A DNA stretch of 64,000 nucleotides from Anastrepha obliqua (taxonomy: Eukaryota > Arthropoda > Insecta > Diptera > Tephritidae): assembly GCF_027943255.1 (NCBI RefSeq), contig NC_072892.1:159280792-159344791 (forward strand). Direction: 5' to 3'. Below the pieces are notes generated by a model. The model did not search any database. It was not told the origin of the DNA and saw only the letters and a program-made list of their open reading frames with translations. Position numbers and translations under genes: made by a program. Positions 42,538 through 52,079 of this stretch are shown piece after piece. Every line of letters starts with the position of its first letter. Positions within the stretch are counted from its first letter, which is position 1.

Positions 42538-44253
42538 CCACCTTCATCAAAAAGTTCCCGGAATATATTCAGAAAATTCAAAATACAAGTTTATTCCTCA
42601 AAAGTGATATTATCGCCTTCAAAGTATTCCCCATCAACTGCGATGCACTTATGATAGTAGTCTGGCCCAATACTCATTTTTTAGGATTTTTTTTTAAGAA
42701 AATAAATGCGGTCTTTTTGATTTTATAGTATGGTATTATTGACATCAAATAGTATACAAAAACAATTTTTTTTTGGTTTTTGACATATTTTTTTGTAGTA
42801 GTGTGTCACCAAAGTAAGCGTCTTAAACAAACGATAGGTGGCTTGTCAACAGGATTTTGGCTCTTCAGAACATCTGAAACGAAAAGTTAAACTGATCATT
42901 ATTATGTAGGCTTGTGATTCTGGCAGGTGCTACAATGGGAAAAGTTTTTTGAAAAATAACAAAATGGCGGACTTTTGAAAGAAAGGATATGTTTTTCGGA
43001 CTGTATATAGTATGGAAAGTTAGGGCTGAAAAGAAACGAAAGTAGTGCCAACGTTTGATCCCACTCTCGAAACATTTTTGGAACTCTATTTTCGGTATAG
43101 CCATCGGAGCCGTCTTTGGTATTTCCATTATTCCCTTTCGGCTGTTAAAATGCGTTCCCCGTAGTGGTTTTTTGTCTCGATAAAACGGAAAAAGAAATCG
43201 CTAAAAGCCAATTCAGGTGAACTGGAATGGCTGTTGGATGGTATTCGTTTCGCTCTTAATCAAAAAAAAAGTCACGGATAACGATGGTACTGAGTGACGG
43301 TGCAAAAATCCACGAGTTGTTTTCCCACAAATCCCTTCTTTTCCGGCAAATTGCTTCACGTAACCGTCTCATAAGGCCCAAATAATAGTCTCTATTAACT
43401 GTCTGAGCTTCTGGAAAAAATTCGTTCTATTTTGTATATCGTTGTAATCGATAAAACCCATGAGCTTCGCCTTCTTTTCTAACTTAAAACGACGTTTTCT
43501 TTTTGTCTTAATTCATTCGAAGCTCTCCACTCACTCGCCTGATGTCTGGATTGTGTGTAATACTCGTAAACCTACGTCTCGTCCCCACTAATGATGCGTT
43601 TAATGAATATTGGTTTGAATCCAGCCTTGGAAATCATGTCTTTGGCGCTATCAACGCGGTCCTTGTTTTGCTTGCCCTCTGGCAGCAGCTTTAAAACAAC
43701 TCTGCGCAAACCCCTATCATTAATTGGAATGTACTGAAGGGATCCATAAGCAATGTTCAAGTCCTTTGCCAAATCTTTCATCGTTAATTTGCGATTATTG
43801 ATCCATTTTTCTTTCACTTTATCGACGTTTGCATCAGTTTTCGATGTCGACGGCCTGTTCGTCTTGTTCGATGGACTCTCGATCTGTTCTGAAGCGTTTA
43901 TGCCACTCGTAAGTGGCTGTTTTCTTTAGAATATGATTACTGAACCATCTTCACAACATTTCTAAGGTTTTTGCGCCATTGAATCCACTTTTAACGCAAA
44001 ATTTAATACAAACTCGTTGCTGCAAATTCAAATCCATTTTCAAAACTGTAAGAAATCGAAAACACCTGCAGAGGTAGATTTACTCCAGACGGTGTAACTT
44101 TTAAAGATGTCAAGCAATGGCGAGAAAATTTTGGTAGGAACGTTAATCACAGATGTGGCAACATACTACAAGAACAAAAAAAAACCGGAACTAAAATCAG
44201 TCGACTCAAAGCGTCACCTGGTTGTTGTTTCGGGAACTTTTTGATCAAGGTGG
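42538..44253 (-). mobile_element. Full-length decayed DD34D-type mariner with an insert
   Basis: TA stands at both ends (42536-42537, 44254-44255). Inverted ends are CCACCTTSATCAAAAAGTTC. Without the 378-bp insert the element would be ~1.34 kb, the normal size. On the minus strand the protein starts at 44037 (MDLNLQQRVCIKFCVKSGFN), with NNRKLTMKDLAKDLNIAYGS, IKRIISGDET (first catalytic D), MRRLREAICRKRRDLWENNS and C-terminal CIAVDGEYFEGDN. The block with the second and third aspartates is badly decayed. Stops and frameshifts are many, so it is older than the copy at 10660. Confidence 0.75.
42663..43040. mobile_element. 378-bp insertion in the mariner, unclassified
   Basis: AGTAGT stands on both sides (42657-42662, 43041-43046). 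The mariner C-terminus continues across: IKRWHY is encoded right of the insert and HKCIAVDG left of it. The insert is non-coding. I could not see matching inverted ends, so it may be a MITE of unclear type or a solo fragment of something longer. Confidence 0.5.
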
Positions 44254-44329
44254 TAACATTTTTTGTGAGTTCTAACTTTGTAACTCTTTGCTTTTTGCTT
44301 TCGTCTGAAGAAAAGGGCAGCGGAAAATC

Positions 44330-44530
44330 AAAAGATTTTGATACAAAGAAGAAATAGCGTGAAGAGAGTCCAGTAAGCAAGATAGTTCATTGCATATAAA
44401 GAACGAGGTATGATCCAAATTTGGCGACCAGACACGAGCCATTGATTTTTCAACATGACAATGCGCGGCCACATGATTCGTAACTCGTTAAAGCCTACTT
44501 CGAAGATAGCCAGCTTAAAAATTCCCGAGA
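44330..44530 (+). mobile_element. DD34D mariner fragment around the second aspartate
   Basis: In one frame the plus strand reads FQHDNARPHDS followed by a stop and LVKAYFEDSQLKNSRE. This is the 'QHDNARPH...K.YLE' block of mariner transposases. The flanks are not recognisable. It is a small orphan piece. Confidence 0.55.
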
Positions 44531-44560
44531 AGAATAAAATGAATAAAAATATATTTTATC

Positions 44561-45055
44561 GGGTGTTTTTTTAAGAGCTTGAGAACTTAATTAAATTGAT
44601 AAAACAAAACAGAAATATTGTTGGAATACTTTTTTTTTATTAAGATCTGCCATTTAATTTCACGGCATTTATTTTTTAAATAAAAATATTTATTTCTTGA
44701 AGTAAAAATAAAAAAATAATAAATTCACTAAAAAACTCGCCGCGGCTATGAGTAACATCCGATCGATCGAATAGATCAGTCCAATTTTTGAGTACTTTTC
44801 CCAATAAATCTGAAAAATAAATCCGAATGAAGCAAATAGACAAAAATGCAACGCAAACGATTGTCATTTGGCTTCAGTTCTCGCAGGAGCTGTATTTTAT
44901 AGGCACCTAAGCAAAGATCCTTACGTAAAATTTTCCACATAGTCAAAGGACAAAGGCCAAGAAGTAGAGAACGACGACGAATAGTCATCTCAGCGTCTTC
45001 TTCAATACTTCGCTCTATGAATTCAGTGAGCTGATTTTTTTTCAAAAGTAAGTAT
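44561..45055 (-). mobile_element. DD41D-type mariner remnant, left arm of an inverted repeat
   Basis: The left end GGGTGTTTTTTTAAGAGCTT is typical for rosa-type ends. The minus strand reads KKNQLTEFIERSIEEDAEMT, IRRRSLLLGLCPLTMWKILR, KDLCLGAYKIQLLRELKPND and, after deletion, VLKNWTDLFDRSDVTHSRGE. The catalytic middle is missing. Its right end does not show a terminal repeat. Instead it stops at CAAAAGTAAGTA, next to the mariner at 45060, and ~180 bp reappear inverted at 46468-46655. Confidence 0.7.
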
Positions 45056-45059
45056 GGTA

Positions 45060-46466
45060 TTAAGCGCGCAACTAAGTTCTCGCTGTTTTTTGATGAAAAT
45101 ACAACTTTATTCTGAAAAAATGGTTACAAGTGAATCACTGAAAGTATTGCCCATCGCTGGATACTACTTTTTCCCATCTTTCTGGTAGATCTCGTATACC
45201 GTCGTGGTAAAACTGTTGAGGCTATCCACGGATCAAGCCATTTTTTGATGTCTTCATATGAATGGAACTGCTGGTCAGCTAGACCATGAGCCATCGATCG
45301 GAACAGGTGATAATCGGACGGCGCAATATCTGGAGAATATGGCGGGTGGGGGTAGGATTTCCCATTTCAGTGTTTCCAGGTAGGTTTTAAGGGGCTGGGC
45401 AACATGAGGCCGAGCGTTGCCATGCTGTAGAATGACTTTTCTATGCCTCTCCGCGTATTTCGGTCGCTTCTCGCGCAGTGCTCGGCTCAATCGCATCAAT
45501 TGAAGTCGATACCGATCCCCAGTGATGGTTTCGCCTGGGTTTAACAGTTCATAATAAACAATACCAAATTGGTCCCACCAAATACATAGCATAACCTTCT
45601 CAGCGTGAATATTCGGCCGAGGCGACGACGTAGAAGCATGACTGGGAGTCCCCATGACTTTCTTTTCTTTGGATTGCTGTAATGAATCCATTTTTCATCA
45701 CCCGCCACGATGCTATTAAGAAAACCCTTCCTTGTTTGCCGTTGGAGCAGTTGTTCACAGGCGAAAAATTGACGTTCGCAATCCTTTCGTTTTAACTCAT
45801 AAGTAGAGATCGGATTCTTATGCAAGTGCATATTTTTGTTTAACATCACATGAAGTTCGCACCTAGGTAGAAACTCATCATAATGAAGTATTCAATTTGC
45901 ATAAAAATCCGGTCTCTACTCATAAGGAACCCAAGTCCCCTGTTTCTGAATCATTCCCAAAGCATGCAATCGCTTGGAAATGGATTGGCGGGTAACTCCT
46001 GATACTGAAGCAAGCTCTTCTTGCGTTTGACACTGATTCTCATTGAGCAATGCCTCCAATTCAGCGTCTTCGAAGGTTTTTGGCCTTCCTTCCCGCGGAC
46101 TGTCGTCAACATTAAAATCATCGTCTCGGAAGCGACGGAACCAATCTCGGCACGTTTGTGGTGTTTCACTTAAAGCAGCATCTCCATAAAATTTTTGTAG
46201 CTCTCGATGCGCTTCAGCCGCCGTGTTTTTCTAATGAAAAAGGAAAATCAACACTTCCCGCAAATGACGATTATTCGGCACAAAATCAGACATTTTCACA
46301 AAACTAAAATTATATGATACCAAAACAAAATCACTAATGTGTTGAAGCAGCTTGTTTACCATATGTCTTAACTTGGTTTATGACGTTTAGGTTATGTTAG
46401 AAAGGACTAGCACACTCTGCTGGCGGCATCTATTGACAAACAGCGGGAACTAAGTTGCGCACCTAA
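45060..46466 (-). mobile_element. DD34D mariner, copy M1, with a hAT-like MITE
   Basis: TA stands at 45058-45059 and 46467-46468. Inverted ends: TTARGYGCGCAACTWAGTTC. Length 1407 bp, or ~1.28 kb without the MITE. The minus-strand transposase starts at 46293 (MSDFVPNNRHLRE) with DWFRRF, VTRQSISKRLHALGMIQKQG, IVAGDEKWIHY (first D), MLCIWWDQFGIVYYELLNPG, LQHGNARPHVA (second D changed to G) and decayed PPYSPD. Copy M2 at 48938 is closely similar. The type is near mellifera/irritans-like elements from memory; the subfamily is not certain. Confidence 0.85.
45804..45918. mobile_element. hAT-like miniature MITE, 115 bp
   Basis: CTCATAAG stands on both sides (45796-45803 and 45919-45926), an 8-bp duplication. 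The ends are inverted copies of TAGAGAYCGGATTYTTATGC, so the element is almost a pure hairpin. Mariner copy M2 has the same site once (CTTATGAG at 49376-49383, opposite strand), proving the insertion. It separates VPYE from LKRKD of the transposase. Confidence 0.85.
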
Positions 46467-46467
46467 T

Positions 46468-46739
46468 ACTTACTTTTGAAAAAAAAAAAAAAAAATCAGC
46501 TCGCTGAATTCATAGAACGAAGTATTGAAGAAGACGCTGAAATGACTATTCGTCGTCGTTCTCTACTTATTGGCCTTTGTCCTTCGACTTCGTTGAAAGT
46601 TTTACGTAAGGATCTTTGCTTAGGTGCCTATAAAATACAGCTCGTGCGAGAACTTGTAAGGAAGAAGTCTGATTTCACATCAATAATAAAAGCGTGTTTA
46701 TTTATTGAAATCTCGTGTAATTTTGCGACACCCTTTTAA
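46468..46739 (+). mobile_element. DD41D mariner remnant, right arm of the inverted repeat
   Basis: The plus strand reads KNQLAEFIERSIEEDAEMTI, RRRSLLIGLCPSTSLKVLRK and DLCLGAYKIQLVREL, matching the minus strand of 44878-45054. After 46658 the match to the left arm ends and the frame runs into unrelated sequence. An 87-aa frame is open but is a chimera of element and flank. Confidence 0.7.
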
Positions 46740-48681
46740 TGCTATTATTGCCTCTAAAATATTAAAGTTGTTTCTCGAAAATAGCTGACATTCCAAGCAA
46801 TTTAAGGCGCCTCGTATTGCATTATTGAACATTGGGACCACCTGAAAGCCAAACTGCCACGAAGATAATTACGTTCGTGTGGTCCCATCACCGCCAGTTT
46901 GCCTACTCTCGTAGTGCCATATAGAGTTAATTCGAGTGAATTTCAGGAAAACCATTGTTCGAAATGTTCAAAAAAAAAAAAACATACAAACATACAAATG
47001 CACTGGTCAATATAAAAACATAACTCCACATGTGTAGGGCAACACGCAGTAAACAAAAGGGCAGCAAGGTTTTGGCAACGCTTACCTTTTTAAGGGATCC
47101 ATTTAAGTTATTGCCTGCGTCTCTGGGGGATGTGCGGCCAATGGCGGTGACGCCAACAGACGCAACCACAGCTTACATTTACATTTGGGCCTATTGTTTC
47201 GCGAATTGTTCTACATAGGAATGAGCGTTGAACAGCAGCACAGCACGATCGCGTGGTGCGTACACATGTAAAACAAGCAGAAATGCGCGTATGCGAAGGT
47301 GGAAGCGCACGCGCATGCGCACAAACCTCAATACAGGCCGTAAGTAAATACAAATAAATACTCGTACATGGATAGCCAGCACGGCGGTGTGATTCGGAAG
47401 TGAAATTTATTTTGCATATTGGCCATGTGATTGCAAGTTTGCCACGGCTGAGATGTGCAGTTCATCGACGCTTTTTCGTATCGTCGTAGTGCTGCTGTTG
47501 CTCCCCAAAGTAGCTGGTGGCTGGAAGGGCAACGCAAGTTTGTTGGCTGCTTTGTGTTTATGTACGTGCCTATGCTGAGGGGAGGATAGCAGTAAGTGTC
47601 TTTGTTTGCGACTGCCCTCTGCTGACTGCAGTTTTTGTGTTTTTTCTGGGTTTTTTTGCCTTATTATTATTTTTCGGACCCTGTGGGATCTCATTGTATT
47701 GTGGGTAAATGATGCTCATGGGAATGTTTGCACCACCAGCATATATCAATCGTTGGCGTTTGCATACAACCACAGCCGAATAGCTGCAAAGTCAAAGTAG
47801 TCAATTTCGGACAGACTGAATACAAAAAAATAAAAAAACAAAAAAAATTAAAAAGTAAAAAATAAAAAATAAAATAAACCAAATAAATAAAAAAAAACCA
47901 AAAGTACTATAGTTTATTGCCGAATTCAGGAGTGTCCTTTTCGCATTGCGTTTGCGTTTTTCTGTGATAGCCACGGGAAATTATCCAATTTTCTTTGTGT
48001 ATTCAAATTGAGTTCGCCAGCCTTTGTGCGAGTATTGTTTTCGCTTTGCTTGCAATTGTAGTTTTGACCGCATTGTTGTTGTTGTTGTTGTTATGTCTTA
48101 TGCATTCGGTTTGTGTGCCAGCGGTTCGCTGTCAATTTACTGTTTGCACGCACATATAAATAAAATCGACGAGATCAGCAAAGTTGCTTTATTGCCGTGA
48201 CGTTTGCAACAAGCTGTCAACATGAGCGATTCAGTGTAGATCACTGCTGATGGGTGGTCACAAGTGATGTGCGCTGATGAACCTTCATACAATTGTGCTG
48301 CCCGTACATATGGGGCTACTACATTGGACTTGCACGTTCGTGGGTGAGAGCCTTTTTAAGCGCATGCAAATGCAGTAATGAGCTAAACGGACATCGGCAT
48401 CGCATTTGACATCAATTTATTAGATCTGCGACATATGTTTTATTTTTTATCTCTTTAAATGTCAAAGTTGGCTACAGCCCAAATAGGAGGCACATAAGAA
48501 AGAGCTAATAACCACATACCTAAATCCGTATATAGTCTAAAAACTAATGCTTTTTTCATCTTATTGTAAGCGATGTTGGCCGAGCTCCAAAAAGGGAGAT
48601 TTTTAACATCGAAACTTTAATGAGTCATTTATAACTTTTCCACATTTCTTAGTTTGGCTGCAATGATTTTTTTTAAACATA
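46740..48681. other. Spacer with TTG repeat
   Basis: (TTG)n lies at about 48069-48092 and A/T-only stretches at 47820-47900. GC-richer sequence at 47220-47340 and 47440-47600 has frames on both strands, but none with recognisable domains. Host promoter or intron sequence is possible. Confidence 0.5.
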
Positions 48682-48937
48682 TCGCACCCTAAATACAAAA
48701 GGGTCACAACTCAAAATCAACTTTCTGCTCAAATATGAATGAGACGGTATCAATAAAACGGTCCGCGGATGACATATGGCAAAAATAAATTTTTTGTTTT
48801 TTGGTAGGACTGTTATAAGCTTACATGGCAAATTTCAGCGTGATATGTCACATAGTTTGTTTTCTGTGCTACTGTAAGCAAGTCAAGCTCGAGGGTGGAA
48901 AATTTTGAGTTGTGACCCTTTTGTATTTAGGGTGCGA
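48682..48937. mobile_element. TA-flanked MITE, 256 bp, 36-bp inverted ends
   Basis: TA stands at 48680-48681 and 48938-48939. The first 36 bases from each end are identical in inverted orientation: TCGCACCCTAAATACAAAAG then GGTCACAACTCAAAAT. No coding frame. The right flank continues directly into mariner copy M2 (ATATGGTAAAC), which lacks everything upstream. Confidence 0.85.
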
Positions 48938-50118
48938 TATGGTAAACAAACCGCTTCGACTCATTAGTGATTTTGTTTTGGTAGCTTATACTTCTGGTTT
49001 TGTGAAAATGTCTGATTTTGTGCCGAATAATCGTCATTTGCGGGAATTGTTGACTTTCCTCTTTCATTCGAAAAAAACGGCGGCTGAAGCGCATCGAGAG
49101 CTACACAAAGTTTATGGAGATGCTGTTTTAAGTGAAACACCACAAACGTGCCGAGATTGGTTCCGTCGCTTCAAAGACGGTGATTTTAATGTTGACGACC
49201 GTCCGCGTGGAAGGAAGGCCAAAAACCTTCAAAAACGCTGAATTGGAGACATTGCACAATGAGAATCCGTGTCAAACGCAAGAAGAGCTTGTTTGAGTAT
49301 TAGGAGTTACCCGCCAATCCATTTCCAAGCGATTGAATGCTTTGGGAATGATTCAGAAACAGGGGACTTGGGTTCCTTATGAGTTAAAACGAAAGGATTG
49401 CGAACGTCAATTTTTTGCCTGTGAACAACTGCTCCAACGGCAAACAAGGAAGGATTTTCTTAATCGCATCGTGGCGGGTGATGAAAAATGGATTCATTAC
49501 AGCAATCCAAAGAAAAGAAAGTCATGGGGACTCCCGGTCATGCTTCTACGTCGTCGCCTCGGCCGAATATTCACGCTGAGAAGGTTATGCTATGTATTTG
49601 GTGGGACCAATTTGGTATTGTTTATTATGAACTGTTAAACCCAGGCGAAACCATCACTGGGGATCGGTATCGACTTCAATTGATGCGTTTGAGCCAAGCA
49701 CTGCGCGAGAAGCCGCCGCGATACACGAAGAGGCATGAAAAAGTGATTCTACAGCATGACAACGCTCGGCCTCATGTTGCCAAACTCTTAAAACCTACCT
49801 GGAAACACTGAAATGGGAAACTCTACCCCAACCCGCCATATTCTCCAGATATTGCGCCGTCCGATTATCACCTGTTCCGATCGATGGCTCATGGTCTAGC
49901 TGACCAGCAGTTGAATTCATATGAAGACATCAAAAAATGGCTTGATCCGTGGATAGCCTCAACAGTTTTACCACGACGGTATACGAGATCTACCAGAAAG
50001 ATGGGAAAAAGTAGTAGCTAGCGATGGGCAATACTTTCAGTGATTCACTTGTAATCATTTTTCAGAATAAAGTTGTATTTTCATCAAAAAAACAGCGAGA
50101 ACTTAGTTGCGCACCTAA
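48938..50118 (+). mobile_element. DD34D mariner, copy M2, 5'-truncated
   Basis: The right end carries the same inverted terminal sequence as M1 (GTTGCGCACCTAA before TA). The left terminal ~110 bp is missing and the MITE at 48682-48937 stands in its place. Coding starts at 49008 and runs to about 50025. M2 keeps all three aspartate blocks: IVAGDEKW, LQHDNARPH and IAPSDYH. The two copies are nearly identical over more than 1 kb, so both are young. Confidence 0.85.
49008..50025 (+). pseudogene. Mariner transposase, copy M2
   Basis: MSDFVPNNRHLRELLTFLFH opens the frame, then AHRELHKVYGDAVLSETPQT and CRDWFRRFKDGDFNVDDRPR. A 1-nt shift follows at ~49210 and a TGA at ~49294. NALGMIQKQGTWVPYELKRK and IVAGDEKWIHYSNPKKRKSW are followed by a shift at 49525-49536 that is shared with M1. 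HASTSSPRPNIHAEKVMLCI and ILQHDNARPHVAKLL precede two more shifts, and the third aspartate is in another frame. It is inactive despite its young look. Confidence 0.8.
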
Positions 50119-50321
50119 TACTTTCAGATAATCACATTTACTTATTTATTAATTTATATCAATAGTATAGAGTAGGACTAAAGTCTTTTAATAGTACTTC
50201 AACATTAGAATATTCTTGTACAACTAGAATGATTTTAACATGAAAGTTTCTTAGTCAAAATTTTTACACCAGTTCATTAACAAATCAATCCAATATATTT
50301 AACTTAACTATAATAATAGGC
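50119..50321. other. Short spacer
   Basis: AT-rich, nothing recognised. Confidence 0.5.
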
Positions 50322-50436
50322 GGCTGCCGTAGCCGAATGGGTTGGTACGTGATTACCATTCGGAACTCACAGAGAGAACGTAGGTACGAATATCGGTGAA
50401 ACCCAAAATTAAGAAAAACATTTTTCTAATAGATCT
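50322..50436 (+). mobile_element. SINE head fragment
   Basis: CTGCCGTAGCCGAATGGG (A-box-like) and GTAGGTACGAATATCGG (B-box-like, one base off) match the head of the SINE at 6554. The match fades after TTTTTCTAATAG, where a Tc1-like relic begins. Only the tRNA-like head is kept. Confidence 0.75.
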
Positions 50437-50910
50437 CTTTTGACCGCAGTGCGCAGTAGCCTAATAATAATAAAAATACATAAATATTCAAGTTCAGTTT
50501 CAGTAGCGAATTTTCCAAGCTTCATCGAAAATTTCAAAACAACTAACTCGTCGACGAACAGGACTTGACGCACGAGTTGCTTTAAATCATGGACTGACCT
50601 TCCGGTAAGATGCGTTTTCATAGTTCCCCAAACATTTTCAATGGGGTTGGCGTCTGAGGAATGGAAAGGCCAGTCCAATACTGTGACGCCATTTGCTTGT
50701 TTTCTTGTTTCTCAATGTATTTTTCTGAGAGCAGTGGTTTTGATGATGTGGGCAGGATATGTTCACCTCCTTCAGTTGTCGTTCGATGGTGTTGATACCC
50801 ACATTTATTCCCTTTTTAGCAAAAACAGATTGTGATTGGAGTAGTCACAAAGAAGGGTCCCGCTTAAAAAGTTGAACGAAAACGTTATCCTGCTTTTTTG
50901 TCGTCACAAA
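50437..50910 (-). mobile_element. Tc1-like transposase relic
   Basis: The minus strand encodes KKGINVGINTIERQLKEVNI (HTH-like second domain), then after a large deletion MDWPFHSSDANPIENVWGTM and KTHLTGRSVHDLKQLVRQV. WPS.SPDLNPIENVWG is the hallmark of the third catalytic block of Tc1 (glutamate in IENVW). First and second acids are lost. No terminal repeats seen. Confidence 0.65.
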
Positions 50911-50935
50911 GAGCGCTCGGAAAAGTCTGTTACAA

Positions 50936-51980
50936 GTTAAGTCCGTTATAGATATGAAATTATAATACTTCCTTTAATGAAGTTAGTTTTATTTAATCAT
51001 GTGAATATAAAAAAAAACAAAAACAAGTTTTAATTTTTATTCGAAATGGTCACCATTTGCTTTTGCACAAGCCTTCAAACGATTTGGCCATTCAGCTATC
51101 CCGATACGCACGATTTCCATGAATATTGACGTCGCTGCTAAAATCAAAAATTGTTTGAGACTCTTCAGATTTCTGTGAAATTTTCGACAGTTCATGTTCT
51201 TCAATTCTGATCACAAACTGTAGTCCAATGTATTCAGATCTGGACTTCCAGGCCGCCAATCTTCTGCGGCTATGAACCCAGGAAGATAGTTTTTAACCAC
51301 TGTTGGGCGGTTTTTGCCTAATAGACTGAAGCGGAATCTTGCTAGAAGATTCAAGGCTCTCCATTGAAGAGGGTTCTGCTCAACTGCTTCACCACGCCTT
51401 CTAAGACATACTCCTGGAACTATTTTGCCCCTGTCTTAATCCCTTTTTCGCAGGAATGAAGAGATGTAACTTCTTTAACAAGACTCCTTTTTGCGCCTTT
51501 AGAAGTTTTATCATAGATTTTGGCGTTTTGCTTATTAAAAACTTTTTTAACAGAGAAAATTGTCTCATCTGCGTGCCACCAAAGAAGCTGGTTGCATCTG
51601 TCAAGTCTAATTTTCTTCAAGTGCGTTGTCAAAAGATGGCCAGTTAAGCGACGGAAGTCTTTCATGGAGATAATCTCTAATTAGTATTGGCATGGATCTG
51701 GTCGATACATTCATGACATGATTTTCTGCTTTCTTAGGGGATTTCTGCGAATTTTTTCTCGAACGGCTTTTATGGCTGCACTGGTTAGAATCACGCGAGG
51801 CCGACCACTTCCTCTTCTGTCTGTCACTTCAGACGTTTGGTAAAAATGATTCATCGCACAGTTAACAAACATTCTCGAAATATTAAGTTTTTTCAGCAAT
51901 TCTTCAGCAAACTTTTGCAATGCCATCACTGCAATGCGATTTTTCTGAGCTCCCCACTCCATTGCATTAACAAGCAAAAT
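50936..51980 (-). mobile_element. DD37D-like Tc1/mariner relic
   Basis: The minus strand starts near 51960 (AMEWGAQKNRIAVMALQKFA) and reads FVNCAMNHFYQTSEVTDRRG, SGRPRVILTSAAIKAVREKI, RRNPLRKQ, then decayed blocks. It ends with EDWRPGSPDLNTLDYSL, MNCRKFHRNLKSLKQFLILA, IVRIGIAEWPNRLKACAKAN and GDHFE. The SPDLN.LDY form and the 'AEWP.RL.AC..A.GGHFE' end are those of DD37-type elements. The 3'-end side of the element (50936-50985) is duplicated at 19640. The other end is not identifiable. Confidence 0.65.
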
Positions 51981-52079
51981 TTGCCACGAAACTGATTATA
52001 ATTTATGAGTAGACGATGCATACGGAACAAGTGTAAACATATAGGAACTTTTTTCTGCGACTTTGTTCTTGCCATATGC

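Larger units (their letters stand above)
44878..46658. repeat. Inverted repeat (~180-bp arms) with a mariner at its centre
   Basis: 44878-45054 and 46468-46658 are inverted copies, ~92% alike by eye; the A run is 8 in one arm and 17 in the other. Both arms come from the same part of a DD41D mariner. Only TGGTA separates the arms once the mariner at 45060-46466 and its TA duplication are removed, so the pre-insertion site was a near-perfect palindrome. Confidence 0.75.
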
